Notes: generated by a model from the sequence alone, not told the origin. A stretch of DNA of 64,000 nt from JAJYQH01 sp036261615 (GCA_036261615.1 DATAKK010000013.1:1-64000), one strand, 5' to 3'; positions 1-9,440 are shown, counted from the stretch's first letter. Made by a program: numbers and translations.

Positions 1-987
1 CACTGCCACTTCGTGCTCAACGCCGGCGGCGCGTGGGCCGGCGAGATCGCCGCGATGGCCGACTGCCACGACGTCCAGGTCGTGCCCGGCCGCGGGATCA
101 TGATCGCGATGAACCACCGGCTGGTGAACACCGTGGTCAACCGGTGCATCTACCCCGCCGACGGCGACATCATCGTGCCCGTGCACACGGTGAGCATCAT
201 CGGCACCACCGACGTCAAGGCCGACGACCCCGACAAGCTCACCATCCCGCACGACGAGGTGCAGCAGATGCTGGACGCCGGCGAGGTGCTGATCCCGGGC
301 TTCCGGATGGCCCGGGCCGTGCACGCCTGGGCCGGCGCGCGTCCGCTGGTCAAGGACTCCCGGGTCGGCGCGGCCGACACCCGGCACATGTCCCGGGGGA
401 TGAGCATCCTCCACCACGACGAGCGCGACGGGCTCAAGGGGCTGCTCACCATCTCCGGCGGCAAGCTCACGACCTACCGGCTGATGGCCAAGAACATCGT
501 CGACGCCATGTGCGCCCAGCTCGGCGAGGACCGGCCCTGCACCACCGACCAGGAGCCGGTGCCCGGGTCGGAGTCGGGCAGGACGTTCCACATCACCCAC
601 CGGCTCGCCGACCGCGAGCACGACCGCCTCGACGACCAGATCATCTGCGAGTGCGAACTGATGAACCGCAAGATGCTCGTCGACCTCATCGACGAGCAGC
701 CGACGGCGTCCCTCGACGACCTGCGCCGGCAGTTGCGCATGGGCATGGGGCCCTGCCAGGGCGGGTTCTGCTCGATGCGGGCCACCGGCATCGCGCTCGA
801 CCACGAAAAAATCGACATCGACCGCGCCAGCGAGCTGCTGCGGCTGTTCCTTAAGAACCGCTGGATCGGGCTGTGGCCGATCCTCTACGGCGACCAGGTG
901 CGCCAGACCGCGCTCGACAACTGGATCTTCCAGGGCACCCTCGACATCGAACACCTGCCCGACAGCGCCAACGAGGTGACAGTCTGA
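1..987 (+). CDS. glpA: Anaerobic glycerol-3-phosphate dehydrogenase subunit A, C-terminal part (5' end outside window)
   Basis: FAD subunit of the membrane-associated enzyme that oxidises sn-glycerol-3-phosphate to dihydroxyacetone phosphate and passes electrons to menaquinone through GlpB and GlpC. The frame is open from base 1, so the N-terminal FAD-binding part lies upstream. Visible are the GlpA/GlpD-type segment TISGGKLTTYRLMA (near nt 450-490) and a C-terminal Bfd-like [2Fe-2S] domain with a CxC pair (ICECEL, near nt 645) and a second pair in GPCQGGFC (near nt 750). This Bfd-like tail distinguishes GlpA from the aerobic GlpD. The stop overlaps the glpB ATG by one base, so the three genes form one operon. 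Confidence 0.93.
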   Translation, partial: HCHFVLNAGGAWAGEIAAMADCHDVQVVPGRGIMIAMNHRLVNTVVNRCIYPADGDIIVPVHTVSIIGTTDVKADDPDKLTIPHDEVQQMLDAGEVLIPGFRMARAVHAWAGARPLVKDSRVGAADTRHMSRGMSILHHDERDGLKGLLTISGGKLTTYRLMAKNIVDAMCAQLGEDRPCTTDQEPVPGSESGRTFHITHRLADREHDRLDDQIICECELMNRKMLVDLIDEQPTASLDDLRRQLRMGMGPCQGGFCSMRATGIALDHEKIDIDRASELLRLFLKNRWIGLWPILYGDQVRQTALDNWIFQGTLDIEHLPDSANEVTV

Positions 988-2294
988 TGAGCACCACCCC
1001 ACTCGCCTCCCGCAGCGACGTCGTCGTCATCGGAGCCGGACTCGCCGGGCTCACCGCGGCCCTGCAGCTGCGGGCCACCGGACGCCGCGTCACCCTCATC
1101 CACAAGGGCATCGGCGGGCTGCAACTGTCGCAGGGCAGCGTCGACATCCTCGGGTACGCGCCGCAGCGGGTCGAGCGCCCGCTCGAAGCGATCCCCGACT
1201 ACGTGTCCGACAAGCCGGAACATCCGTACGCCGTGATCCCGGCGGGGGCCGTGCGCCGCGGCGTCCAGTGGCTCGCCGACACGCTCGGCAGCGACCTGCT
1301 CGTCGGGGACGCCGACACCAACGTCAACCTGCCCACCGCCGTCGGGGCGGTGCGCCCCACCGCCCTCGCCATGCCGAGCATGATGAACGGCGTCTGCACC
1401 CCCGACGCAAAGTTCGTCATCGTCGGACCCCGCCAGTTCAAGGACTTCTATCCGCAGTTGGTCGCGCAGAACCTCGCCCGCACCGAGCTCCCGGGCGGCG
1501 GCCGGCTCGAGGCCCGGGCCGCCACCATCGACCTCAACGGGCGTCCCGGGGAGGCCGACTCGTCCGCGCTGGGGTACGCCGGCTCGCTCGACGCGCCCGA
1601 GGGACGCCGGCGGCTGGTCGGCCTGCTTCGCCGGGTCGTCGAACCGGGCGAGATCGTCGGGCTGCCCGCCTTCCTCGGCTACCAGGACGTCACCGCGTGG
1701 CGCGCCATCCAGGATCAGCTCGGGCAGCCGGTCTTCGAGATCCCGCTGCCACCGCCCGGCGTCCCGGGACAGCGCCTCAACCGGGCCCTCGTCACCCGGG
1801 CGAAGGCGCGGGGCATCGCGATGGTCGCTGGCTCGTTCGTCGTCGGCGCCGAGACCGACGGACGCCGGGTCACCTCGGTCGTCATCGAGGCGGCCGGTGG
1901 CAAACGCGCCTACGCCGCCGACCACCTGGTGTTCGCCCCGGGCGGCTTCGAGTCCGGTGCGCTCACGATGGACTCCTACGGCACGATCAGCGAGCGGGTC
2001 TTCGGGCTGCCGCTCACCGGCCTCGACCAGACCGATCTGGTCGACGGCTGGCCGGTGCACGCCGACTACTGGGGCGACCCCCAGCCGCTGTTCCGTGTCG
2101 GCGTCCGGGTCGACAAGAGCATGCGCGTGCTCGACGAGTCCGGGGAACCGGTCTACGACAACCTGTACGCGGCGGGCGGCCTGCTCGCCGGGGCCACCCG
2201 CTGGCGGGAGAAGTCCGGGGAGGGGATCGCGCTCGGCAGCGCGGTCGCCGCGGTCGACACGATTCTGAGCAGAAGCGAGGGGAGCAGCACATGA
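987..2294 (+). CDS. glpB: Anaerobic glycerol-3-phosphate dehydrogenase subunit B
   Basis: Flavoprotein subunit that links GlpA to the iron-sulfur subunit GlpC. The 435-residue product begins with a Rossmann dinucleotide-binding motif (DVVVIGAGLAGLTAALQL, residues 9-26) and ends with a second FAD-contact region (LYAAGGLLAGATRW and SGEGIALGSAVAA). I chose the ATG at 987 because it overlaps the glpA stop and directly precedes the GxGxxG motif; the frame is open further upstream but that part shadows glpA. Its stop overlaps the glpC ATG in an ATGA arrangement. Length and order match the classical glpABC operon. Confidence 0.93.
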   Translation: MSTTPLASRSDVVVIGAGLAGLTAALQLRATGRRVTLIHKGIGGLQLSQGSVDILGYAPQRVERPLEAIPDYVSDKPEHPYAVIPAGAVRRGVQWLADTLGSDLLVGDADTNVNLPTAVGAVRPTALAMPSMMNGVCTPDAKFVIVGPRQFKDFYPQLVAQNLARTELPGGGRLEARAATIDLNGRPGEADSSALGYAGSLDAPEGRRRLVGLLRRVVEPGEIVGLPAFLGYQDVTAWRAIQDQLGQPVFEIPLPPPGVPGQRLNRALVTRAKARGIAMVAGSFVVGAETDGRRVTSVVIEAAGGKRAYAADHLVFAPGGFESGALTMDSYGTISERVFGLPLTGLDQTDLVDGWPVHADYWGDPQPLFRVGVRVDKSMRVLDESGEPVYDNLYAAGGLLAGATRWREKSGEGIALGSAVAAVDTILSRSEGSST

Positions 2295-3595
2295 CCGACC
2301 TCCACGAGGAGTTCAACGCCGACGCACCCGTCGGCGACGACCTGCCCTACCACTACGACCAGCTCAACCGGGCCAGCCTCGACCACTGCGTCAAGTGCAC
2401 GATCTGCGAGACGGCCTGCCCGGTCTCGGCGGTCACCCCGCTGTTCTCCGGCCCCAAGTACGTCGGGCCGCAGGCCGAGCGGTTCCGGCACGGCGAGTCC
2501 GTCGACCACTCCCTCGACTACTGCAGCAGCTGCGGCATCTGCACGCTCAGCTGCCCGCAGGGGGTGAAGATCGCGGAACTCAACACGATGGCGCGCGCGG
2601 TGATGAAGGAGGACCACATGCCCGTGCGCGACCGGATGATCGCCCAGACGACGCTCATGGGCCGGGCGATGACCCCGGTGGCCCCGGTCGCGAACGCGGC
2701 GCTGCGGTTCAAGCCGCTGCGCGCGGCGGTGCAGCGGGTGGTCGGCGTCCACAAGGACGCGCCGATGCCCATCGCCCACACCCAGAGCTTCGAGGGCTGG
2801 TTCCGCAAGCGTCCGGCCCGGACGACGCCGGCGCCCAAGGGCCCGGTGGTGTTCTTCCACGGCTGCGCGGGGGAGTACTTCGAGGTCGAGACGAGCAAGC
2901 GCACCGTCGAGGTGCTCGAGCACATCGGCTTCGAGGTCATCGTTCCCCGGCAGGGCTGCTGCGGGCTCGCGCAGCAGTCGAACGGCCTGTTCGAGGGGGC
3001 GACCAAGTCGGTGAAGGCGCTGTGCGACCAGCTCCGCTCGGCCGGCCGCGACCTCGTCGTCGTCTCCTCGTCCGGCTCGTGCGCGGGCATGGTCAAGCAC
3101 GAGGCGCACGAGATCATGGGCGTCGACGACCCGGCGGTGCTCGATGTGAGCACCCGCATGCGGGAGACGTCGGAGTTCCTCATGGAGCTCTACGCGGCGG
3201 GCGAGCTGCCCACCGACTTCCGCCGGATCGACATCACCATCCCCTACCACCAGCCCTGCCAGATGAAGACCCAGGGGATCGGCTTCCCGGCGATGGAACT
3301 CATGAAGCTCATCCCCGGCGTCGAGGTGATCGAGAGCAGCCTGCCCTGCTGCGGCATCGCCGGAACCTACGGGCTGAAGAAGGAGAAGTATGACATCGCC
3401 CAGGCGGTCGGCAAGCCGCTGTTCGAGTTCGTCAAGGACACCAACCCCGACTTCGCCACCTGCGACACGGAGACCTGCCGCTGGCAGATCCGCCAGGGCA
3501 GCGGAGCCAAGGTCGTACACCCGATCGAGGTCATGCACTACGCCTACGGACTGTCCGACGACCTGCTGACCAGGAGCCACCCCGGCGGCAAGTAG
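2291..3595 (+). CDS. glpC: Anaerobic glycerol-3-phosphate dehydrogenase subunit C
   Basis: Membrane-anchoring iron-sulfur subunit that hands electrons to the quinone pool. The 434-residue protein has two 4Fe-4S clusters near the N terminus (CVKCTICETACPV and CSSCGICTLSCP) and two CCG domains (CCGLAQQ mid-protein, CCGIAGTYG near the end) of the kind shared with heterodisulfide reductase subunit B and with LutA in this window. The ATG at 2291 overlaps the glpB stop and follows a GGGGAG-type ribosome binding site. It is the last gene of the operon; a GC-rich hairpin follows within 60 bases. Confidence 0.93.
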   Translation: MTDLHEEFNADAPVGDDLPYHYDQLNRASLDHCVKCTICETACPVSAVTPLFSGPKYVGPQAERFRHGESVDHSLDYCSSCGICTLSCPQGVKIAELNTMARAVMKEDHMPVRDRMIAQTTLMGRAMTPVAPVANAALRFKPLRAAVQRVVGVHKDAPMPIAHTQSFEGWFRKRPARTTPAPKGPVVFFHGCAGEYFEVETSKRTVEVLEHIGFEVIVPRQGCCGLAQQSNGLFEGATKSVKALCDQLRSAGRDLVVVSSSGSCAGMVKHEAHEIMGVDDPAVLDVSTRMRETSEFLMELYAAGELPTDFRRIDITIPYHQPCQMKTQGIGFPAMELMKLIPGVEVIESSLPCCGIAGTYGLKKEKYDIAQAVGKPLFEFVKDTNPDFATCDTETCRWQIRQGSGAKVVHPIEVMHYAYGLSDDLLTRSHPGGK

Positions 3596-3930
3596 CGCGG
3601 GTGGAACCCACCTGTCTGGGGGCGGGGGTCGGTGCCGTGGGGGCGCCGGCCCCCGCTTCCGCGTCTCGGGGCACGGGCCGACGCGGGGCGTACGAACTGA
3701 CTGAGGGCGTACGAGATGGTGGCGATTCTGGTCATCTCGTACGCCCGAGGCGACGATTCGTACGCCCCGGGCGCCTGTGGAGCAAGGAGCCGCGGGGGAG
3801 AGGGTGAAGGGTGGGGGCCGCCAGGAGCCCATGGAGCGAGGCAGGCGCTGCCCGGCAGCGCCGGTGCGCCGAGCGACGGGGGTCCGAGGGGGCACGCCCC
3901 CTCAGGGCCGCAGGCCCATAACATGTGCGG
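3596..3930. other. Intergenic stretch rich in hairpins between glpC and the MFS gene
   Basis: I see no gene here. It holds a GGGGGC/GCCCCC hairpin at 3639-3654 that could end glpABC, the four-box palindromic repeat listed separately at 3687-3766, a GGCGCTG/CAGCGCC hairpin at 3844-3862 and a GAGGGGGC/GCCCCCTC hairpin at 3886-3903. A -10 box (TAACAT, 3919-3924) for the next gene closes it. Short open frames across this region look like GC-rich noise. Confidence 0.6.
3687..3766. repeat. Four-box palindromic intergenic repeat, copy A
   Basis: Two direct GGCGTACGA boxes (3687-3695, 3706-3714) are followed by two inverted TCGTACGCC boxes (3737-3745, 3758-3766), with start-to-start spacings of 19, 31 and 21. 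The same element occurs at 49247-49327 in the opposite orientation; the first 32 bases of copy A match the reverse complement of that copy at 28 positions. The nested inverted repeats could fold as a long hairpin. Function is unknown to me. Confidence 0.85.
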
Positions 3931-5076
3931 GTGAAGCGGACGGTGTCGACGTGGGCGGCCTACGGCACCCTCGGGCTCCTCGGATTCTGGCTCAACGGAC
4001 TCGGCACGATCCTCGCTCCCTTGCGGCTCGATCTGCGGGTCGACCGGTCGCAGGTCGCCTTCTACCCGTCGTTGTTCGCGGTGGCGCTCGTACTCACCGG
4101 GCTCACGGGGGAGTCGTTGATCCGGGCCATCGGACGCCGCGCGACCATGGCCCTGTCCGTCGTCGGCATGGCGGCCGGGGCCGGGTTGCTCTGCGTGCCC
4201 AACCGGTGGGTGACCATCGTCGGCGCGATGGTGCTGGGGATCGGTTGCTCGCTCACCTCCCTGACGGTCATGGTGGCTCTCGCCGAGGAGTTCCCGACCC
4301 TGTCGGGCCGAGCGAACTCCGAGGCGAACGGGCTTGCGTCCGTGATGGCGATCCTCGTCCCCTGGACCGTGGGCGGCTCGATGGCCCTCGGGCTCGGCTG
4401 GCGGCTCGGCTACCTCGCTCTCCCTCTTGTCGCGGCGGTGTTCGTGGTCCTCGCGGTGGCTCGCTCCGGCCGCCAGGACGCCGCGACCCTGACGGCGCCT
4501 GCCCTGCCGGGAGCCGGGGAGCACCGGCCGATGCTCTGGCGGTGGGTCGTGCTCGTGTTCGCCGTCAGCGCCGAGTTCTGCTGCCTGCTGTGGGCGGCGG
4601 ACGCCTTCACCGCCTGGCATCACCTCTCGCCGGCCCTTGCCGCGACCTGTCTGTCGGCCTTCCTCGTAGGGATGGCAGCGGGCAGGGTCGGGCTGTCCTC
4701 CCGCACCTCCGGCCATCCGGTGCGGGTGGTGATCTGGCGCCAGGTGGCCCTGGCCGGGTGCGGCTTCGCCCTGTTCTGGGCCGCGCCGTGGTGGCCGGTG
4801 TCCGTGGCCGGGCTGCTCGTCATCGGGCTCGGGATCTCGGTCATCTACCCGGTCGGCGTCTCGCACGCCATCGCGGCGTGGCCGGACCGCCCGGACGCGG
4901 CGGCGGCCCGTACGCTCCTGGCGTCCGGACTCGCGATCGGCGGCGCTCCTTACCTACTGGCGCGGCTCGCCGACCTGGCCGACATCCGCCAGGCCTATCT
5001 CGTCGTCCCCGTCGTCCTGGGGTTGCTGGCCCTCATCGCTCCGCTCGCCGATCCCCGGGACCGCGCTGAGGCCTGA
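3931..5076 (+). CDS. MFS transporter
   Basis: Integral membrane transporter of the major facilitator superfamily; the substrate cannot be told from sequence. The 381-residue product is hydrophobic throughout with about twelve predicted membrane segments. I prefer the GTG at 3931 because a TAACAT -10 box ends six bases before it, which is the leaderless arrangement seen many times in this window; a GTG at 3925 would lie inside the spacer. The 3' end overlaps the convergent rarD gene by 123 bp, so the C-terminal codons of both are read from the same DNA. Confidence 0.8.
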   Translation: MKRTVSTWAAYGTLGLLGFWLNGLGTILAPLRLDLRVDRSQVAFYPSLFAVALVLTGLTGESLIRAIGRRATMALSVVGMAAGAGLLCVPNRWVTIVGAMVLGIGCSLTSLTVMVALAEEFPTLSGRANSEANGLASVMAILVPWTVGGSMALGLGWRLGYLALPLVAAVFVVLAVARSGRQDAATLTAPALPGAGEHRPMLWRWVVLVFAVSAEFCCLLWAADAFTAWHHLSPALAATCLSAFLVGMAAGRVGLSSRTSGHPVRVVIWRQVALAGCGFALFWAAPWWPVSVAGLLVIGLGISVIYPVGVSHAIAAWPDRPDAAAARTLLASGLAIGGAPYLLARLADLADIRQAYLVVPVVLGLLALIAPLADPRDRAEA

Positions 5077-6021
5077 CGCCGGCGCGGCGAGCGCGACCTG
5101 GCCCCCCTGGGCGAGGATCACCCGGCGGCGCCGGAACGCGAGCACGGAGTCGACCGACAGCGCGACGAGCGCGAGCCAGACGATCCCGAAGCCCACCCAG
5201 CGCGACGACGACATCCGCTCGTGCTGGAGCAGGACGCCGACGATCAACTGCATGATCGGGGTGATGAACTGGATCAGCCCGACGAGCACGAGCGGGATCC
5301 GCTGCGCGGCCGCGGCGAACAGCAGCAGCGGGACCGCGGTGATGATGCCGGCGGCGAGCAGCAGCACGGTGTGCAGGCTGCCGTGGCCGGTGAAGGTGGT
5401 CTGGGCGTGCGCCCCCATCACCGCGAGCGCGACGAGCGCCAGCGGCGCGAGCACCGCTGTCTCACCGGCGAGCGACTGCCAGGGTCCGAACGCTCCCCCC
5501 ACCTGCTTCTTGAGCAGGCCGTAGGTGGCGAAAGTCACCGCGAGCACGAGCGCGATCCACGGGAGGCCCCCGGCGGCGAGGGTGAGGTAGAGCGCGGCCA
5601 CGAGTCCGATGCCCACGGCGATCCACTGCAGCGGACGGAGCCGCTCGCGCAGCACGAGGACGCCGAGCGCCACCGTGACGAGGGGGTTGAGGAAGTAGCC
5701 GAGCGCGGCGTCGGTCGTCCGGCCGATCCGCACCGACCACACGTACACGCCCCAGTTCACGGCGATGACGAGGGCGGCGACGGTGACCCGGGCGGCCATC
5801 CGGCGATCGCCGAGCAGCCGCCGGATCCACGCCCCGTCGCGACGCCAGGCCAGCACGACGGCGCAGGTCACCAGCGTCCACACGATGCGGTGGGCGAGGA
5901 TCTCGACAGCGTTGGCGGGCGCGAGGGCGGCGAAGTAGATCGGGAACAGTCCCCACAGCAGGTAGGCGACAAGAGCGGCGATCACGCCGCGCTGGGATTC
6001 GTCCTGGTGGGGTTGGCTCAC
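4954..6021 (-). CDS. rarD: RarD-like EamA-family transporter
   Basis: Drug/metabolite transporter superfamily protein with two EamA repeats, typically ten membrane helices. The N-terminal segment VIAALVAYLLWGLFPIYFAAL, the phrase HRIVWTL and the later NWGVYVWSV and LGYFLNPL motifs are characteristic of RarD. Its natural substrate is not established. The protein has 355 residues, about 50 longer than usual, and the hydrophilic extra tail is exactly the part overlapping the MFS gene. The GTG start is preceded by TAGGCT six bases upstream, a leaderless promoter. Confidence 0.85.
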   Translation of the reverse strand: MSQPHQDESQRGVIAALVAYLLWGLFPIYFAALAPANAVEILAHRIVWTLVTCAVVLAWRRDGAWIRRLLGDRRMAARVTVAALVIAVNWGVYVWSVRIGRTTDAALGYFLNPLVTVALGVLVLRERLRPLQWIAVGIGLVAALYLTLAAGGLPWIALVLAVTFATYGLLKKQVGGAFGPWQSLAGETAVLAPLALVALAVMGAHAQTTFTGHGSLHTVLLLAAGIITAVPLLLFAAAAQRIPLVLVGLIQFITPIMQLIVGVLLQHERMSSSRWVGFGIVWLALVALSVDSVLAFRRRRVILAQGGQVALAAPASGLSAVPGIGERSDEGQQPQDDGDDEIGLADVGQVGEPRQ

Positions 6022-6208
6022 CTGGTCAGCCTAGATTCCCGTCCCCCCGGACGCCGAACCCGCCGGGCAGGCTGGAACCCGCGCCCGGCCACGAGCCGGG
6101 CCCACTGCCGAAGGGGAGGATCACGGAAACGCCGCCCGGGCCGTCCACCGGTGTCATCCTTGCGACAAGGCCTCCGGGCAGTTCGAGGATCACCGGGGAG
6201 GGGCACCC

Positions 6209-7441
6209 GTGGACACAGCCGGCTACGTCGAACTCGAGGATCGCTTCCTCGCCCACAACTACCACCCGCTCGACGTCGTCATCGCCTCGGCCGACGGCGC
6301 GTGGGTCACCGACGTCGACGGACGCCGCTACCTCGACGCCCTCGCCGGGTACTCGGCGCTCAACTTCGGACACCGCCATCCGCGGCTGGTCGCGGCCGCC
6401 CGGGCGCAGCTCGACCGGGTCACCCTCACCAGCCGCGCGTTCCGCAGCGACCAGCTGGGCCCGTTCGCCCGCGACCTCGCCGGGCTCACCGGCAAGGAGC
6501 GGATCCTGCCGATGAACTCCGGAGCGGAGGCGGTCGAGACCGCGCTCAAGACCGCCCGCCGGTGGGGCGAGCAGGTCAAGCGGGTGCCCGCCAACCAGAG
6601 CGAGATCCTCGTCATGGACGGCAACTTCCACGGCCGCACGACCACGATCATCAGCTTCTCGGGCGACCCCGACTCGCGCGAAGGGTTCGGGCCGTTCACG
6701 CCGGGGTTCGAGACCACGAGGTACGGCGACGTGGACGCGCTGCGGTCGGCGATCACCGAGCGGACGGTGGCAGTGCTGCTCGAGCCGATCCAGGGGGAGG
6801 CGGGGGTCGTCATCCCGCCGGACGGGTACCTGCGCGGCGTCCGGGAGCTCTGCACGGAACTCGGGGTGCTCATGATCGCCGACGAGATCCAGTCCGGACT
6901 CGCCCGCACCGGACGCACCTTCGCCTGCGACCACGAGCAGGTCGTTCCCGACATTTACGTGCTCGGCAAGGCCCTCGGCGGCGGGATCGTGCCGCTGTCG
7001 GCCATCGCCGCCGACGACGACGTCATGGCGGTGCTGACGCCCGGGTCGCACGGGTCGACCTTCGGCGGCAACCCGCTCGCCGCCGCGATCGGACGCGAAG
7101 TGGTCGCCATGCTCGCCACCGGCGAGTTCCAGCGGCGGGCCACCGACCTCGGCCGGCGGCTCGGCGGCGGGCTCGAGGCGCTCGTCGGCCGGGGGGTCGT
7201 CGCCGTGCGCCACCGCGGGCTCTGGGCCGGTGTCGACATCGACCCCGCCCTCATGACTGGCAAGGAGCTCTGCCGACGGATGGCGGCCCACGGCGTCCTG
7301 GCCAAGGACACCCACGGGTCGACCATCCGGCTGGCGCCGCCGATCGTCGCCACCGAGGACGACATCGACCTCGTCGTCGAGGCGGTGGGGGCCAGTCTGG
7401 CCGAACCCGCGCCGGGTCTCACCCCTCTGGCGACCAGGTGA
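6209..7441 (+). CDS. rocD: Ornithine aminotransferase (ornithine--oxo-acid transaminase)
   Basis: Class III PLP-dependent aminotransferase converting ornithine and 2-oxoglutarate to glutamate-5-semialdehyde and glutamate in arginine/ornithine catabolism. The PLP-binding lysine is K254 in VLGKALGGG, the pyridine-nitrogen aspartate D225 is in LMIADEIQSG, and PMNSGAEAVETALK and GNFHGRTTTIISFSGDP are ornithine-aminotransferase-type motifs. The length of 410 residues is normal. The GTG start has a strong GGGGAGGG site just upstream. The last 23 bp overlap the end of the convergent RDD gene. Confidence 0.9.
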   Translation: MDTAGYVELEDRFLAHNYHPLDVVIASADGAWVTDVDGRRYLDALAGYSALNFGHRHPRLVAAARAQLDRVTLTSRAFRSDQLGPFARDLAGLTGKERILPMNSGAEAVETALKTARRWGEQVKRVPANQSEILVMDGNFHGRTTTIISFSGDPDSREGFGPFTPGFETTRYGDVDALRSAITERTVAVLLEPIQGEAGVVIPPDGYLRGVRELCTELGVLMIADEIQSGLARTGRTFACDHEQVVPDIYVLGKALGGGIVPLSAIAADDDVMAVLTPGSHGSTFGGNPLAAAIGREVVAMLATGEFQRRATDLGRRLGGGLEALVGRGVVAVRHRGLWAGVDIDPALMTGKELCRRMAAHGVLAKDTHGSTIRLAPPIVATEDDIDLVVEAVGASLAEPAPGLTPLATR

Positions 7442-7961
7442 CCCTGCTGTTCGCCACCCGGTCGTGGATCGCGACCCCGCGGCCGGCGAACAGCGACACG
7501 ACGAGCACGAGCGGCACGAGGTAGGCGACCGCCAGCAGCGGCCACAGCCCCGAGGGCACCCGCGGCCCCGACACCTGCCAGAGCCCGACGAACGCGGCGT
7601 GCGCGAACACCCAGGGGACGCCGAACTTGACCAGGTTCCGGGCCACGGCCCGACCCGGGCGGAGCCGGGCGCCGGCGGCGTCCCCCACGCTCAGGCGGAG
7701 CAGCCGCTTGCCGAAGGTTGAGCGGCGCTCGCTCGACTCCTGGTAGGCGAGCACGCCGGTGACCGGCACGATGATGAGCAGGGCGGTGAGGACGTTGGCG
7801 CCGACCGGCCCGAGGGCGCCGGTGAGGCCGCCGAGGTAGAGCGGGATGACCACCGAGCCGATGATCATCACCCACCAGAACACGAAGAAGCAGTCGAGCA
7901 GCCACGCGCCCAGCCGCAGGAAGGCGACCCGGAGCCAGCCGCCCCGCGCCGATGCCTGCAT
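7419..7961 (-). CDS. RDD-family membrane protein
   Basis: Small integral membrane protein of the RDD family (named for conserved Arg and Asp residues), function generally unknown. I see an N-terminal helix with RLGAWLLDCFFVF, a central membrane pair, the family segment TFGKRLLRLSVGDAAGARLRPGRAVARNL, and a C-terminal VAIHDRVANSRV motif. I chose the internal ATG at 7961 (180 residues) because a TATGCT -10 box ends seven bases before it; the ATG four codons upstream would overlap that box. It ends inside the convergent rocD gene. Confidence 0.85.
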   Translation of the reverse strand: MQASARGGWLRVAFLRLGAWLLDCFFVFWWVMIIGSVVIPLYLGGLTGALGPVGANVLTALLIIVPVTGVLAYQESSERRSTFGKRLLRLSVGDAAGARLRPGRAVARNLVKFGVPWVFAHAAFVGLWQVSGPRVPSGLWPLLAVAYLVPLVLVVSLFAGRGVAIHDRVANSRVTWSPEG

Positions 7962-7992
7962 GCCGGTCAGCATAGTGGCGCCGGGACGCCGG

Positions 7993-9327
7993 TCAGACGC
8001 CCAGTTCGGTGCCCTCGTTGAACCGGTGGGCGCCGATCCGCTGGCTGCTCAGCCAGAAGACGACCGACAGCACGGCGTACCCGCCCGCCATGCCCCAGAA
8101 CACGGCGTGGGAGGCGCCGGTCACCGGCAGCACGAGCGCGCCGAACACCGCGGCGGCCACGATCGCGGCGTTGAACACGCCGTCGTACAGGACGAACACC
8201 CGGCCCTTGATGTCCTCGTCGACGTGCGCCTGCACGAGCGTGTCGACGCAGATCTTGAACGACTGGGCGAACCAGCCGATGAAGAACCCGCTGATCACGA
8301 GGGCCCACGGCCGCAGGATCGACCCGGGGGCCGCCTGGACGACGGCGCTGGCCGCCAGCAGCAGCGCGGCGGTCGCGCTCATGCCGACCCACCGGGTCAT
8401 GGGTGGCACCAGGGCCGCGGAGAGGACGAAGCCGAGCCCGGTCGCCGCGCCCCAGGCGCCGAAGCTCAGCAGGGCGCTGTTCACCTGGGTCTGGGCGTGG
8501 AAGTAGTTGCGGTACATCAGCATGACGGCCACCGACAGCAGGCCGAAGCCGAACCGCTGGCAGGCGATCATGACCAGGCCCAGCAGCGCGGGGGGACGCC
8601 GCCACAGGTGCCCGAACGCCGCCACCATGCCGCGGCCCACCTCGGCCACCGAGCGGCCGGGGGCGATCGGGCGGTCGGTGCGGTCGGGACCGAGAGCGGT
8701 GCGGCTGAAGCCGAGGGCGAGCACGGCCGAGGCGATCCAGATCACCGACGCCAGCGAGAAGATGATGGCGTCGGCGCGGTAGGTCGGCATGTACTGCGAC
8801 CCGATGAGGCGGATCGCCGCGGCGGCGCCCCCGCCCAGCATCACGCCGGCCGGGCCGATCATCGGCATGAGGGCGGAGGCGTTGAGGAATTCGCTGCGCG
8901 GCACGGTGTGGTGCATCCCGGCCGCGAGCCCGGCGAGCAGGAAGCGGTTGAGGCTGAGCGCCACGAGCAGCAGCAGGTAGAGCGCCGTCTGCGTGCCCGT
9001 CGTGCGATGCCCCGAACCCACGATGAGCGTGATGGCCACCCCGATCACCGCGCGGACGAGGTCGACGACGACGGCCGACTGCCGCCGCGACCAGCGGTCG
9101 AGCAGGATGCTCACGAAGGGTCCGAGCAGGCTGAACGGCAGCAGGGTGATCGCCAGCACGGTGACGATCGACCAGGCGTTGGGCTGCGACTGGGGCGAGA
9201 AGAGGATGTAGCTCGCCATGCCCATCTGCAGCGTGCCGTCGGCGGCCTGCGTGAACACCCTCATGGCGAACAGCCGCCGGAATGCCGGGAGTGCCAGCAG
9301 TCGGCGCAGGATGGCCAGGAGATGCAA
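7993..9327 (-). CDS. MFS transporter (efflux-type)
   Basis: Membrane transporter with about twelve hydrophobic segments. Features include LLDRWSRRQSAVVVDLVRA (loop 2-3 of DHA3-like exporters) and a second half beginning near PALLGLVMIACQRFG. The substrate is unknown. The frame is open up to 9468, overlapping the divergent gene at 9441, so I placed the start at a TTG (9327) with a GGAAGGGAAG ribosome site about six bases upstream, giving 444 residues; a GTG at 9399 is the alternative. A possible TAGGGT -10 element on this strand near 9390-9395 fits transcription starting after 9399. Confidence 0.75.
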   Translation of the reverse strand: MHLLAILRRLLALPAFRRLFAMRVFTQAADGTLQMGMASYILFSPQSQPNAWSIVTVLAITLLPFSLLGPFVSILLDRWSRRQSAVVVDLVRAVIGVAITLIVGSGHRTTGTQTALYLLLLVALSLNRFLLAGLAAGMHHTVPRSEFLNASALMPMIGPAGVMLGGGAAAAIRLIGSQYMPTYRADAIIFSLASVIWIASAVLALGFSRTALGPDRTDRPIAPGRSVAEVGRGMVAAFGHLWRRPPALLGLVMIACQRFGFGLLSVAVMLMYRNYFHAQTQVNSALLSFGAWGAATGLGFVLSAALVPPMTRWVGMSATAALLLAASAVVQAAPGSILRPWALVISGFFIGWFAQSFKICVDTLVQAHVDEDIKGRVFVLYDGVFNAAIVAAAVFGALVLPVTGASHAVFWGMAGGYAVLSVVFWLSSQRIGAHRFNEGTELGV

Positions 9328-9440
9328 CGGTCTTCCCTTCCGGCGCGGACGCCCGGACGCCAGGCTGCAGTGGTGGGCAGTCGTCACGTCCACCCTAACG
9401 GGCCCGTCTGTGCGGGGGTTGTGAGAACTAGGCTGAAGGC

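Noticed and set aside
2153..3895. Long minus-strand open frame (580 codons) opposite glpC
   Set aside because: It is antisense to glpC with Arg/Asp/His-rich composition typical of GC-rich shadow frames, and no protein family motif is visible.
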